NCBI RefSeq assembly: GCF_016106035.1
Contig: NZ_JADKPZ010000009.1
Coordinates: forward strand, 31,241 to 95,240
Reading direction: 5' to 3'
Source of the DNA: Arcobacter vandammei
GTDB taxonomy: Bacteria > Campylobacterota > Campylobacteria > Campylobacterales > Arcobacteraceae
DNA: 64,000 nt
Each line of letters begins with the position of its first letter. The first letter of the stretch is position 1. This document shows positions 38,250-47,669 of this stretch, piece by piece. The notes under the pieces were generated by a model that was not told the origin of the DNA, made no database searches, and saw nothing but the letters and a program-made list of their open reading frames with translations. Made by a program: the position numbers and the translations under genes.

Positions 38250-39364
38250 AAATAGGAATCTTAACTTTACCAATAGCAGAAAACTATGGGGGAATTTTAC
38301 AAGCAGTTGCTTTGTATAGATATTTACATAATCAAGGGCATGATGTTGTTTTGATATATAAAGATTCTTATCAAGCTTCATGGAAAAAGATTGTCAAAGA
38401 TATACTCTTAAACATTCCATTTCATAATATAAAAAATATTAAAACAAATCACAAAATAAAAAAAGAATGGCAAAATAGAAAATCTTTTCATAGGTCATTT
38501 ATAGAAAGAGAAATATTTAAAATAAGTCAAGATTTATACACAAAGCAAGATTTAGAAAATTTCGCAAAAAAAGAAAACTTTGATGCAGTGATTGTAGGAA
38601 GTGACCAAGTTTGGAGAAAGGCATATATAAATGACAAATATTATAAAAGTTATTTTTTAGATTTTGTAGATGGAACTAAAACTAAAAAAATAGCATATGC
38701 TGCTTCTTTTGGAAAAGATTATTGGGAAGGAAAAGATGATATAGATGATATATCAAAACTTTTATCAGATTTTACAGCTGTAAGTACAAGAGAAAAAAGT
38801 GGAGTAGCTATTTGTAAAAATAGTTTTGGTTTTAGTGATGCAAAGCATGTGTTAGATCCAACAATGCTAATGAATAAAGAGTTTTATAAAGATGAAATTA
38901 TCTCAAAATATGATACAAGTAGAGTTTCAAAAGGTGGATTACTTACTTATGTACTTGATGAGGAAGATGAAAAAAGAGAGATTATAGATTTTGTAAAAGA
39001 AAATTTACAAATAGACAATATTCATCATCTAAAAGGTTTTAATAGTCTAAAAACTACTTATAGTGTGCCTGAATGGTTGGCTTCTTTTTCAAATGCAGAT
39101 TTTGTAGTAACAGACTCTTTTCATGGTATGGTTTTTTCTATCATATTTGAAAAAGATTTTTTGGTTATTGGAAATGAGGGTAGAGGCATGGATAGATTTG
39201 TATCTTTGCTTGGTTTACTTGAACTTGAAGATAGATTATTATTAAATAAATATGAATTAAATAATGATAGATTGAAAAAAATTGATTTTAAGAAAGTAAA
39301 AGAGATATTGAATAGAGAACAAAAGATTTCGGAAGAGTTTTTAAATTATGGAATTAATATTTAG
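38240..39364 (+). CDS. Polysaccharide pyruvyl transferase family protein
   Basis: A 374-residue CsaB/WcaK-type protein. [29 protein letters not shown] and the late DSFHGMVFS match the family in order. These enzymes add pyruvate ketals from phosphoenolpyruvate to sugars, giving glycans a negative charge. It overlaps the iron-sulfur fusion gene by 10 bp, and the two families commonly occur together. It is probably active on the glycan made by this cluster. Confidence 0.87.
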   Translation: MALKIGILTLPIAENYGGILQAVALYRYLHNQGHDVVLIYKDSYQASWKKIVKDILLNIPFHNIKNIKTNHKIKKEWQNRKSFHRSFIEREIFKISQDLYTKQDLENFAKKENFDAVIVGSDQVWRKAYINDKYYKSYFLDFVDGTKTKKIAYAASFGKDYWEGKDDIDDISKLLSDFTAVSTREKSGVAICKNSFGFSDAKHVLDPTMLMNKEFYKDEIISKYDTSRVSKGGLLTYVLDEEDEKREIIDFVKENLQIDNIHHLKGFNSLKTTYSVPEWLASFSNADFVVTDSFHGMVFSIIFEKDFLVIGNEGRGMDRFVSLLGLLELEDRLLLNKYELNNDRLKKIDFKKVKEILNREQKISEEFLNYGINI

Positions 39365-39438
39365 TGCAATTAAATTTGAAAGTTATTATAACAAAATGCA
39401 TACTCTTGAAATATTTAAAAAAACAACAAAATGAGCAA

Positions 39439-41163
39439 ATGATGACATACACAAGCAAAGAATTAAAATTACTTATCGAACAACTAGATAAACTACTATT
39501 TACAAATAGAGATGAAGGTTTAGTAATAGGACTTCAAGGATATTGGGGAATTGGAAAAACATTTTTTTGGAACCATTATATTGAAAGAAAGGAAAAAGGT
39601 GACAAGTTTGTAAATATTTCTCTATTTGGATTAAATAGTGTAGATGAGATTAAGAAAAAGATAATATTAAAAATATCAGATAGAGCAAAAGTAGCTAGTA
39701 AACTAAAAAAATACAGTAGTGTTTTAAAATATTTTGAAATAGATGTTTCAGCTTTTATTTCCATTATTGATAAAAATGATTTCAAAGATATAATCATATG
39801 TATAGATGACTTTGAAAGAATTTCTCCAAATTTAAGTATTTCAGAAGTTATGGGTTTTATAGTTGAACTAAAAGAACAACTAAACTGCAAAGTAGTATTG
39901 ATTAACAATAATGATATGTTAAAAGACCAAGATGAAAAGAATCACAAAAAATACTTAAAAAAAGAATTAGAAGATAAAAAAGAAGTATTTAAAGAAGCAT
40001 ATCGTATTCTACAAACCAATAATCAAGAGATTTTTGATAATTATTCTGAAAAAATTATAGATGTTACTATTTGGTATGAACCACACTTAGAAGATATTAT
40101 TGGATTTGTAAAAGAAAAAAATATACAAAAGGATTATATAAACTGGGAGCTGATTCATAAGTTATTTGACTTAATAAAAGATAAAAATGAAAAATTTAAT
40201 ATAAGATTAATCAAAAAACTTGTACTAAAATTAGAACTCTTTGAAAAGATATTAGAAAATGAAAATATAGATTTAAAAATTAAGAATGGTATATTGATAG
40301 AACTTTTTAAGAATACAATCAAAGAAAAAGTAGATTTAAACTATCTTGATGATATAGCTAAAGTAAAGCCTGAATACAAAGCTATATACGAGATAGCTAC
40401 AAAGAAGCACCTTTTAGATTTAGATAAATTTCAAGAAGATGTAGAAGAATATAGTAGTTGGATAAGACAATATGAATTGCAAAAAAATATTTCAGAACAA
40501 GCAAATCAGATATATTTTAATTATATGTATGGTTTAAAATATACTAATGAAAAGTTTTATGAAGATATGTACAATTTACTCAACACAAATAATATTGATA
40601 TAGTTAAAACTGTAAGCTTGAAAAGTTTTTTATACTATTTAAATGATTTTTTATTGAAATCTAATACCAATTTAGAAAAATATAAACAACTACTTGTTGA
40701 GAAAATGAAATTTTATATAAAAGAAAATATATATTATCTAGACGCTTCAAGGGATTCTGTTCTTAAAGAATTATTTCAAGAGTATTCAGAGCTAGAAGCT
40801 TTCTATCAAAATGAGAAAAAGAATAACACTAAAACAAATGATAAACTTTCTAAAGAAAAAATACAAGATATTATAAATACAATATATAAAGATAAAGGGT
40901 GGAATCCTGATGTAGAAAAAATCATTGAAAGAATTGATCTAGCAAAACATAAAGAATGGCTAGAAGAAGATAGGCAATATTTTGAAGTGGTGTTTCATTT
41001 TTGTAGTTGGATTATGGGGTTTTCAGGTGAAAAGCCATTTAAAAATTTTTATAATGATACTTTAGAAATCTATAAAGAATTGGCAAAAAAAGAAGAGTAT
41101 GGATATAAAATGAGTTTTTTGTTAAAACACTTCTTGCTTGATGAGAAAAATAAAGACAAATGA
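39439..41163 (+). CDS. KAP-type P-loop NTPase
   Basis: About 574 residues. Walker A is GYWGIGKT and Walker B is DIIICIDDFER, followed by VVLINNND, matching the KAP/STAND-like P-loop family. The C-terminal two thirds are helical, without membrane segments or a named domain. The frame is open from a GTG at 39364, but residues before ATG 39439 look non-coding. No ribosome site is clear for either start, so the start is uncertain. It is unlike its glycan-synthesis neighbours; relatives of this ATPase class are found among phage-defence proteins. Confidence 0.72.
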   Translation: MMTYTSKELKLLIEQLDKLLFTNRDEGLVIGLQGYWGIGKTFFWNHYIERKEKGDKFVNISLFGLNSVDEIKKKIILKISDRAKVASKLKKYSSVLKYFEIDVSAFISIIDKNDFKDIIICIDDFERISPNLSISEVMGFIVELKEQLNCKVVLINNNDMLKDQDEKNHKKYLKKELEDKKEVFKEAYRILQTNNQEIFDNYSEKIIDVTIWYEPHLEDIIGFVKEKNIQKDYINWELIHKLFDLIKDKNEKFNIRLIKKLVLKLELFEKILENENIDLKIKNGILIELFKNTIKEKVDLNYLDDIAKVKPEYKAIYEIATKKHLLDLDKFQEDVEEYSSWIRQYELQKNISEQANQIYFNYMYGLKYTNEKFYEDMYNLLNTNNIDIVKTVSLKSFLYYLNDFLLKSNTNLEKYKQLLVEKMKFYIKENIYYLDASRDSVLKELFQEYSELEAFYQNEKKNNTKTNDKLSKEKIQDIINTIYKDKGWNPDVEKIIERIDLAKHKEWLEEDRQYFEVVFHFCSWIMGFSGEKPFKNFYNDTLEIYKELAKKEEYGYKMSFLLKHFLLDEKNKDK

Positions 41164-41199
41164 TATTTTATCAATAAAAAATAAAGGACTGAACTAATT

Positions 41200-42120
41200 A
41201 TGAAAAATGAAAAAAAATCATCAAATAAAGCACCAATTTCGGTTATTATTACAACATTCAACGATTATGAATATCTTGATCAGGCAATCAAATCTGTATT
41301 AGCTCAGTCATTGTTACCTAGTGAGTTGATTGTTATAGATGATGGCTCTGATTTAGCAGAAGCCGAAACAATTACAAATAGATTCATTGAAAATAACAAG
41401 GGAGTAAGCATTAGTTTTTATCGTAAAGAAAATGGAGGTGCTTCAAGTTCTAGAAACTTAGGTATTCAAAAAGCGATTTACGATTATATCGCTTTTTTAG
41501 ATGTTGATGATAAAATGTTGCCAAATAATCTTTTAGATAAATACAATTTGATTGAAAATTTAGATGAAAGCTATTTTGGAGTATATGGTTCAGCAATTCG
41601 CTCAACAGGTGAAATAGAAAATTTTCCAGATATAGATGGAGTAGCTGATGCAGACAAACTAGATATTCAAGGAGAAGGAATACCTGGTGGTTCCCCTTTC
41701 TTTTTGTTTAATAAGAGTTCGTTAATTCAAGTAAATGGCTTTGATGAGAAGCTTAAGTGTAATGAAGATTACGATATTTTAATTAGACTAATAAAAACTG
41801 AAAAAAGAGTTAAAGGTTGTGTTCCCGCTGGATTTTATAGAAATATTCGTCCAAATTCACTTTCTCGACCAGCTAATCCAACGAAACTTTTTGAACGAGT
41901 AATGTTTTTTTTAGAAAAAGCAGAGCGGTTAAATTATTACAGTATTGATTATTTAAATCAAAGAAAAATGTCAGCTTATATAACCTATACAAAAGGGCTA
42001 TTAGGAAATAAAGAATTTATTAAAGCTTTTAGATATGCTCGAAAAGGTTTTAAGTACAGTAAGCCAGTTACAAATAAACAAAAACTTGTTTATTTGGTAT
42101 CATTCCAGTGGTTATGGTAG
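41200..42120 (+). CDS. Family 2 glycosyltransferase
   Basis: A 306-residue GT2 enzyme: ISVIITTFNDYEYLDQA, VIDDGSDLAEAE, ENGGASSSRNLGI and the metal motif FLDVDD, then KCNEDYDILIRL. It is the first gene of a block (41.2-46.1 kb) in which arginine is often CGN rather than AGA, unlike the rest of the window. The ribosome site AAAGGA is 12 bases from the ATG, a little far. The 117 bp after its stop hold no convincing gene. Confidence 0.86.
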   Translation: MKNEKKSSNKAPISVIITTFNDYEYLDQAIKSVLAQSLLPSELIVIDDGSDLAEAETITNRFIENNKGVSISFYRKENGGASSSRNLGIQKAIYDYIAFLDVDDKMLPNNLLDKYNLIENLDESYFGVYGSAIRSTGEIENFPDIDGVADADKLDIQGEGIPGGSPFFLFNKSSLIQVNGFDEKLKCNEDYDILIRLIKTEKRVKGCVPAGFYRNIRPNSLSRPANPTKLFERVMFFLEKAERLNYYSIDYLNQRKMSAYITYTKGLLGNKEFIKAFRYARKGFKYSKPVTNKQKLVYLVSFQWLW

Positions 42121-42237
42121 ATTTAAGTATTCATTCACAGGCTGGAATATAAAAATGAGCAAAAAGAATAAGTATATGAGAGAAATAAATTTTATGAAAA
42201 TATGTTTTAATAAATTAGTCCATTATAAGATACATCA

Positions 42238-43296
42238 ATGTTTTTAGTAGTCCTTTTTTTTATTTCTTTTTATTTTGCACTAATTGAAAAGTATAAGACT
42301 TCTTTAATTGCAATGTTTCCAGCCTTTTTACTTTATTTTTTAGTTGCTGGTTTGCAGTATGGGGTGGGGACTGATTATTTCAGTTATTCTGATATTTTTG
42401 AGGATATTTCAAGACATCAGTTTTATATAAATAGAAGTGAGTTTTTGTTTGCATATTTAAATACTTTTTTAAATTGGCTTGAACTACCAACACAAAGTAT
42501 ATTTTTAGCTATTTCATTTATTCAGTCAGTTTTAATTTTTATTTACTTTAAAAGCATAAAGAAAAAAGGTTTTATAATAGCGTTATTTTTTATTGCCTTT
42601 ATTTGTGTAACAAATATTTATAACAATCAATTAAATGGTCTTAGGCAATATGTTGTCATTGCTGCTTTACCTTTATTGAGCATCTTTCTTTATGAGAAAA
42701 GATTTATTTTGGCTATTATACTATTGGGATTGGTGTCTTTTTTTCATAACACGGCTTGGTTTCTTCTTATTTTATTGCCAATTTATTTTTTATATAAAAA
42801 ATTTAATAGAAGTTTGGCTTATTTATTTTTGTTATCTTCGGTATGTTATTTATTGCTGGGAACAGTTGTTAATGAACTAGTTATTTCATTTCTGCCAAAC
42901 TATGCACACTATCTTCAAGGTGATTACGCTGAGTCGCATTCATTGCGATTATTTGTAACCAAGCTTTATTATTTACCTTTAATTTTTTATTTTTACTTAA
43001 TTTACAAAAAATCATCAAGTGAATTTGGTGAGTATTTTCATTTTATGATTTTCGCTTTTACATTAACATTTTGGTTTTTTTTATTAGCTCTTAGTTTGGG
43101 AATTGCAACACGATTTTATTATTATGTTGTGTTTTTTATGGTTTTTCCTATGTACTACTTGCTTCATTATAATTATGTAAAGGGCAAGATAGTTTCTTTT
43201 GTTATAGTTCTTGGCTATATAGTTCTGCCCTATATTGCCAAAGTTACTTTTTTGGCTAAAAATGAATTTTTATATAAGAGTATTTTATGGAGTTAA
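42238..43296 (+). CDS. EpsG/Wzy-like polysaccharide polymerase
   Basis: A 352-residue protein with about 10 membrane helices. It carries the EpsG-family pattern GVGTDYFSYSDIF in an early loop and NQLNGLRQYVVIAA further on. Such proteins polymerise lipid-linked repeat units on the periplasmic side, partnering the flippase at 33171. The start codon at 42238 has only a poor ribosome site. Confidence 0.78.
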   Translation: MFLVVLFFISFYFALIEKYKTSLIAMFPAFLLYFLVAGLQYGVGTDYFSYSDIFEDISRHQFYINRSEFLFAYLNTFLNWLELPTQSIFLAISFIQSVLIFIYFKSIKKKGFIIALFFIAFICVTNIYNNQLNGLRQYVVIAALPLLSIFLYEKRFILAIILLGLVSFFHNTAWFLLILLPIYFLYKKFNRSLAYLFLLSSVCYLLLGTVVNELVISFLPNYAHYLQGDYAESHSLRLFVTKLYYLPLIFYFYLIYKKSSSEFGEYFHFMIFAFTLTFWFFLLALSLGIATRFYYYVVFFMVFPMYYLLHYNYVKGKIVSFVIVLGYIVLPYIAKVTFLAKNEFLYKSILWS

Positions 43297-43298
43297 AA

Positions 43299-44099
43299 AT
43301 GAATTTTGAATTACTTATTTCAACGATGTATAAAAACACTGATGAAGTGTTGCAGATGTTGAAAAAATCAAATGTTAAATGTAATGCTTTGGTTGTGGTA
43401 CAAGGTGATATGGAAGGCTATGAAGAGATTAACCAAGATAACCAAACAATTAGAATCTTTTTTTCTAAAGATAGGGGATTAAGTAAAAGCAGGAATTTAG
43501 CATTAAAAGAAAGCAATGCAGATTTTGTTTTACTGGCAGATGATGACTTAATTTATTTTGATAATTTTGAAAATACCATTTTGCAATCTTTTCAAAATTA
43601 TCAAGAATATGGATTTTTAATATTTAATTTTGATAACTACAACCGTAATTATCCAGATAAAATTAAAAATATCTCTTGGCATCAAGTTTTTGGTTTTTCA
43701 TCCGTACAAATTGCATTTAAACAAAAAGAAGTTCTAGCAAAAAACTTAAAGCTTAATGAAAACTTTGGCACGGGTAGTGGCATTTATAGCTCGGGGGAAG
43801 AAAATATTTTTCTGTCTCAGTGTTTTAAGCATTTTAAAATGCTCTATTTACCAATAAAAATTCTTAAAAGACCAAAATCAGATTCTTCTTGGTTTACAGG
43901 GTATGATGAGAAGTACCTGTTTGATCGAGGTGCTATTTTCTATGCCATATCACAGAAGCTTAGCTATTTATTAATTCTTCAATTCGCAATACGTCGTAAA
44001 AAAATATTTCCTAAATATTCGTATTTAGAAATAATAAAAATAATGTTAAAAGGTTTACAAAACTGTAAAAAAAATAATCACTTCAAGGAGAATTTATGA
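43299..44099 (+). CDS. GT-A family glycosyltransferase
   Basis: A 266-residue protein: FELLISTMYKNTDEV, KDRGLSKSRNLAL and the metal motif LADDDL point to a GT2-like transferase. I prefer ATG 43299 to 43287 because GGAG lies 6 bases upstream and the gene then starts after the polymerase stop. CGN arginine codons (for example CGTCGT) match the neighbouring block. It overlaps tagD by 4 bp. Substrate unknown. Confidence 0.75.
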   Translation: MNFELLISTMYKNTDEVLQMLKKSNVKCNALVVVQGDMEGYEEINQDNQTIRIFFSKDRGLSKSRNLALKESNADFVLLADDDLIYFDNFENTILQSFQNYQEYGFLIFNFDNYNRNYPDKIKNISWHQVFGFSSVQIAFKQKEVLAKNLKLNENFGTGSGIYSSGEENIFLSQCFKHFKMLYLPIKILKRPKSDSSWFTGYDEKYLFDRGAIFYAISQKLSYLLILQFAIRRKKIFPKYSYLEIIKIMLKGLQNCKKNNHFKENL

Positions 44100-44485
44100 A
44101 ACGTATTATTACCTATGGTACATTTGATTTACTTCATTATGGACATATAAATATATTAAAAAGAGCAAAAGAGTTAGGAGATTACCTAATCGTAGTTTTG
44201 AGTACAGATGAGTTTAATTGGAACTCGAAACAAAAAAAATGTTTTTTCTCATATGAAAAAAGAAAGATGCTTCTGGAAGCTGTACGATATGTGGATTTGG
44301 TGATACCTGAAAAAAATTGGGAACAAAAAGTAGAAGATGTAAAACTTTATCATGTAGATACTTTTGTAATGGGTGATGATTGGGAAGGAAAATTCGATTT
44401 TCTTAAAGAGTATTGTGAGGTGGTTTATCTGCCAAGAACGCCAGAAATTAGCACAACACAAATAAAAAAAGAGATTAAAGGATGA
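44096..44485 (+). CDS. tagD: Glycerol-3-phosphate cytidylyltransferase (TagD-like)
   Basis: A 129-residue nucleotidyltransferase. YGTFDLLHYGHINILKRA carries the HxGH motif, and RTPEISTTQIKKEI near the end is the usual ISTT segment. It makes CDP-glycerol from CTP and glycerol 3-phosphate. Together with the LicD-family gene right after it, this suggests addition of glycerol phosphate to the surface glycan. It is the right length for TagD/GCT. A CDP-ribitol or similar substrate is possible but less likely. Confidence 0.87.
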   Translation: MKRIITYGTFDLLHYGHINILKRAKELGDYLIVVLSTDEFNWNSKQKKCFFSYEKRKMLLEAVRYVDLVIPEKNWEQKVEDVKLYHVDTFVMGDDWEGKFDFLKEYCEVVYLPRTPEISTTQIKKEIKG

Positions 44486-45300
44486 GTGATTTAAATAACT
44501 TAAATATTAAGAAGTATTTGCTTGAAAATATGATTTCTTTTCATGAATTTTGTGAAAAGCATGATTTAAAATATTATCTTTTGGGAGGTACTTTGTTGGG
44601 TGCAGTTCGGCATCAAGGATTTATCCCTTGGGATGATGATTTGGATGTTGCTATGTCTAGAAAAGACTATGAAAAATTACTAGCTTTAACTGAAAAAACA
44701 CCTAATGGTTTTGAGTTGAATTCTCCAGAACATACTCAAAATTATATTTATCCATTTGCAAAGTTTTGCAGTAAAAAAGTAATAGTTGAAGAACCTTTTT
44801 ATAAGCCTTTTATAACTGGAATTTGGATAGATGTATTTCCTTTAGATTATACATTTGATAATACATTGGCTCAAAAATTTCAGTTTCTATTAATAAATTT
44901 TTTCAAAAAATTTTTAATCCTAAAAACATATGCATTTAAACCTAGTAAGCGTTCTGTTTTGACAGAAAAATTAGCGGTGTTTTTAAGCCATTTATCTCAA
45001 GTTGTACCGTTTAGTTTAATTTATAAAGTGATGTATTTTCTACAGGTAAGTTTACCGAATAGATTTTCCAATAAAAAGCATTTAGCTAACTTTCAAGGTG
45101 CTTGGGGTATAAAAGAATCAGCACCAAAAACTCTGTTTGAAAATAGAATTTTACTTTCGTTTGAAGGAAAAGAATTTTGGGCAGTAAAAGATTTTGATTT
45201 TTGGCTAACGAAAGTTTATGGAGATTATATGAAGTTGCCACCAGAAGAAAAAAGAGTACCAGAACATATTGGTAGAATTGTTGAAGTGAAAGATAAATGA
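44482..45300 (+). CDS. LicD-family phosphotransferase
   Basis: A 272-residue protein with the LicD core GGTLLGAVRHQGFIPWDDD and LDVAMSRKDYE, a nucleotidyltransferase-fold site. LicD proteins transfer phosphocholine or polyol phosphates from CDP donors onto glycans. The overlap of 4 bp with tagD suggests the donor here is CDP-glycerol rather than CDP-choline, since no licA or licC is in the window. Confidence 0.85.
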   Translation: MSDLNNLNIKKYLLENMISFHEFCEKHDLKYYLLGGTLLGAVRHQGFIPWDDDLDVAMSRKDYEKLLALTEKTPNGFELNSPEHTQNYIYPFAKFCSKKVIVEEPFYKPFITGIWIDVFPLDYTFDNTLAQKFQFLLINFFKKFLILKTYAFKPSKRSVLTEKLAVFLSHLSQVVPFSLIYKVMYFLQVSLPNRFSNKKHLANFQGAWGIKESAPKTLFENRILLSFEGKEFWAVKDFDFWLTKVYGDYMKLPPEEKRVPEHIGRIVEVKDK

Positions 45301-46076
45301 CTAAAGTAAGTATTGTTACCCCTCTTTATAACTGTTCAGACTATCTTGAACAGACTATTCAGTCCATACTTTATCAAACCTACCAAAACTGGGAAATGAT
45401 TATGGTGGATGATTGCTCCAAAGATAACTCTATAGAAATAGCACAAAAGTATGTAGCTCAAGATAATCGTATTAAGTTAATTAAATTAGAACGAAATAGT
45501 GGTGCAGCAGTTGCAAGAAATAGAGCTATTGAAGAAGCCAAAGGCAGATATATAGCTTTTTTAGATGCAGATGATATATGGAAAGCTGAAAAATTAGAAA
45601 AACAGATATATTTTATGCAAAAAAATAATTACTCATTTACATATACAGCATATGAAAAAATAGATGAAAACGGTGTGGTTTTTGGCAAAATCGGAGTACC
45701 TTTAAAAGTCTCTTATAATCAACTTTTAAAAACTTGTGTGATTGGTTGCTTAACCGCAGTTTATGATACAGAAAAATTAGGGAAAATTTATATGCCAACA
45801 AATACAAAAAGAGAGGATTTTGCTACTTGGTTGAGTATTCTGAAAAAAATTGATTTTGCTTATGGCATAAAAGAAAACTTATCACAATATAGAGTTTATG
45901 AAAATCAATCTTCAGGTAAAAAAGCAAAAATGGCAAAAGAAAATTGGAAATTATATAGAGATATTGAAAAACTTAATTTATTAAAGGCTGGTTATTGCTT
46001 TTCTCATTATGCAATTAGAGGAATATTAAGAACTAAATTTCCAAAAATAGCTAGATTTATTGGTTTTTTAGATTGA
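45297..46076 (+). CDS. Family 2 glycosyltransferase
   Basis: A 259-residue GT2 enzyme: VSIVTPLYNCSDYLEQTI, MVDDCSKDNS, SGAAVARNRAIEEAKGRYIAF and the LDADD motif, all standard. It is the last gene of the block with CGN arginine codons and overlaps licD by 4 bp. Transcription probably ends shortly after; the next gene has its own promoter. Confidence 0.88.
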   Translation: MTKVSIVTPLYNCSDYLEQTIQSILYQTYQNWEMIMVDDCSKDNSIEIAQKYVAQDNRIKLIKLERNSGAAVARNRAIEEAKGRYIAFLDADDIWKAEKLEKQIYFMQKNNYSFTYTAYEKIDENGVVFGKIGVPLKVSYNQLLKTCVIGCLTAVYDTEKLGKIYMPTNTKREDFATWLSILKKIDFAYGIKENLSQYRVYENQSSGKKAKMAKENWKLYRDIEKLNLLKAGYCFSHYAIRGILRTKFPKIARFIGFLD

Positions 46077-46147
46077 TTTATTAGCAACTCTTAGCTAAAA
46101 CCAAGCTTTATTTTATGGGGAAGTTAATGATAAATAGTAATTTATTG

Positions 46148-46186
46148 TATAATTTACTTTACAAATTCCAGTAAATAAAGTATAAT
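46148..46186 (+). promoter_or_regulatory. Promoter/operator region of hipAB
   Basis: Two TATAAT boxes (46148-46153 and 46181-46186) flank an inverted repeat ATTTACT (46152-46158)/AGTAAAT (46170-46176). The palindrome over the -10 region fits autoregulation by the HipB-like protein encoded downstream. Confidence 0.5.
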
Positions 46187-46214
46187 TGTAAATCAATTTA
46201 TACAAAGAAGTCAA

Positions 46215-47420
46215 ATGATAGATATATTTCACCATCAAAAAGCAGTTGCATCATTTATCAAAGATAATAGAAACTTTATAATAGACTATAAAAACTTTGA
46301 TATACAAAACTCTATTGCACTATCACTACCAAATACTCAAAAGATATATCTCTATGACTATAAATTTCCACCCTTTTTGGAGAGTTTCTTACCTGAGGGA
46401 TATTTGTATGATATATTTAAAAATCTCTTATCAAAAGAGTATGGAACAGTAGATGATTATCTGATATTTTCCATTTTAAGTTCTAATATACAATCAAGAA
46501 TAGAGTTTAAAAGTGATTTACAAAATAGTGTAGAGTTCCCCGAGTTTAATATAGATGAAATATTATCTAAGGATACAAACGATACTTTTAATAATCTTCT
46601 TCAAACTTTTTTAAATAAAAATGCCATCAGTGGAGTACAACCAAAAACAATAGCACTTTTAAAAGATAAAGAAAAATTAGATACAAAAGAGTATATCATC
46701 AAAACTTGGAGTGAAGAGTATCAAGATTTGGCTCTCAATGAGTACTTTTGTCTAAAAGCTGTTGAAAAAGCAGGAGTTAAAACTGCCAATGTAAAACTTT
46801 CACAAAACAATAAGTTTTTAATAGTAGAAAAATTTACACTAAAAAATGATGGTAGTTTTTATGGGTTTGAAGAGATATTATCTTTGCTAAATAAAAACAA
46901 AGATAGCAAATATGATGGTAGCTATGAGCAAATAGCAAAAATTATCTATAGCTACACTACTAATAAAAAAGAATCTATGATAGCTTTTTATAAAACTGTA
47001 GTAATGAATTATTTGCTTAAAAATGGTGATGCACACCTTAAAAACTTTGGATTGTTGTTTGATGATGATTTTAAAAATATTTTTTATTCTCCTGTATATG
47101 ATGTGGTAAATACTGTGGTGTATATACACAAAGACAAACCAGCACTTATGCTTGATGGTAAAAAGATATGGCATTCAAAAGATACACTTATTAAGTTTGG
47201 ACAAAAAAGTTGCCTATTGAGTCAAAGTGAAGCAAACAAATATTACAAAGAGTGTTATGAAGCACTTATTTGGGCTATAGATGAGCTTGAAAACTATTTG
47301 AATGAATATCCAGATTTTAAAATTGTTAAGATGATGTTGGATAGCTGGAAACTATCACTTAAAGAAGTTAGTATAAAGGAGCTTGATAATGATATTATCA
47401 GAACTTGGAAAAACTATTAA
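46215..47420 (+). CDS. hipA: HipA-family kinase toxin
   Basis: A 401-residue HipA-like serine/threonine kinase. The N-terminal subdomain includes FLPEGYLYDIF. The kinase part has GVQPK, the ATP-binding YIIKTWSEEY, catalytic NGDAHLKNFGLL and the metal-binding aspartate in SPVYDVVNT. HipA phosphorylates glutamyl-tRNA synthetase or related targets and slows growth. Unusually, the HTH antitoxin gene lies downstream and overlaps its 3' end by 32 bp; classical operons are hipB-hipA. Confidence 0.88.
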   Translation: MIDIFHHQKAVASFIKDNRNFIIDYKNFDIQNSIALSLPNTQKIYLYDYKFPPFLESFLPEGYLYDIFKNLLSKEYGTVDDYLIFSILSSNIQSRIEFKSDLQNSVEFPEFNIDEILSKDTNDTFNNLLQTFLNKNAISGVQPKTIALLKDKEKLDTKEYIIKTWSEEYQDLALNEYFCLKAVEKAGVKTANVKLSQNNKFLIVEKFTLKNDGSFYGFEEILSLLNKNKDSKYDGSYEQIAKIIYSYTTNKKESMIAFYKTVVMNYLLKNGDAHLKNFGLLFDDDFKNIFYSPVYDVVNTVVYIHKDKPALMLDGKKIWHSKDTLIKFGQKSCLLSQSEANKYYKECYEALIWAIDELENYLNEYPDFKIVKMMLDSWKLSLKEVSIKELDNDIIRTWKNY

Positions 47421-47607
47421 AGATTTACGAAAACAAAAGGGATTATCTCAAGAAGTATTGGCAGAACAATCTGGTATTTCAAGAGCGACTTTATCAAAGC
47501 TAGAAAATGGCTATATAGCAAATATAAGTATAGTGACAATCAATCAAATACTTTCACTTTTAGGCTATGAAATAGATATTAAGCCAACGAATCCATTTAT
47601 TACATAA
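47389..47607 (+). CDS. hipB: HipB-like HTH antitoxin/repressor
   Basis: A 72-residue XRE-type helix-turn-helix protein: IKDLRKQKGLSQEVLAEQSG, RATLSKLENG and a C-terminal ILSLLGYEIDIKP strand like HipB. It would bind HipA and repress the operon. I chose ATG 47389 with AAAGGAG upstream rather than the TTG at 47383. The start lies inside hipA, 32 bp before its stop. Confidence 0.85.
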   Translation: MILSELGKTIKDLRKQKGLSQEVLAEQSGISRATLSKLENGYIANISIVTINQILSLLGYEIDIKPTNPFIT

Positions 47608-47669
47608 TATATATTGACAATAAAGTATGAAAAATAGCACAATAAAAAATACTAAATAAGGAGTGATAT

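Noticed and set aside
39364..39438. GTG-start extension of the KAP-type NTPase
   Set aside because: The 25 residues look non-coding and show no motif; the gene probably starts at 39439, though this is not certain.
42121..42237. Possible gene in the spacer before the polymerase
   Set aside because: A frame crosses it but lies mostly inside the upstream glycosyltransferase in another phase, with no ribosome site or domain.
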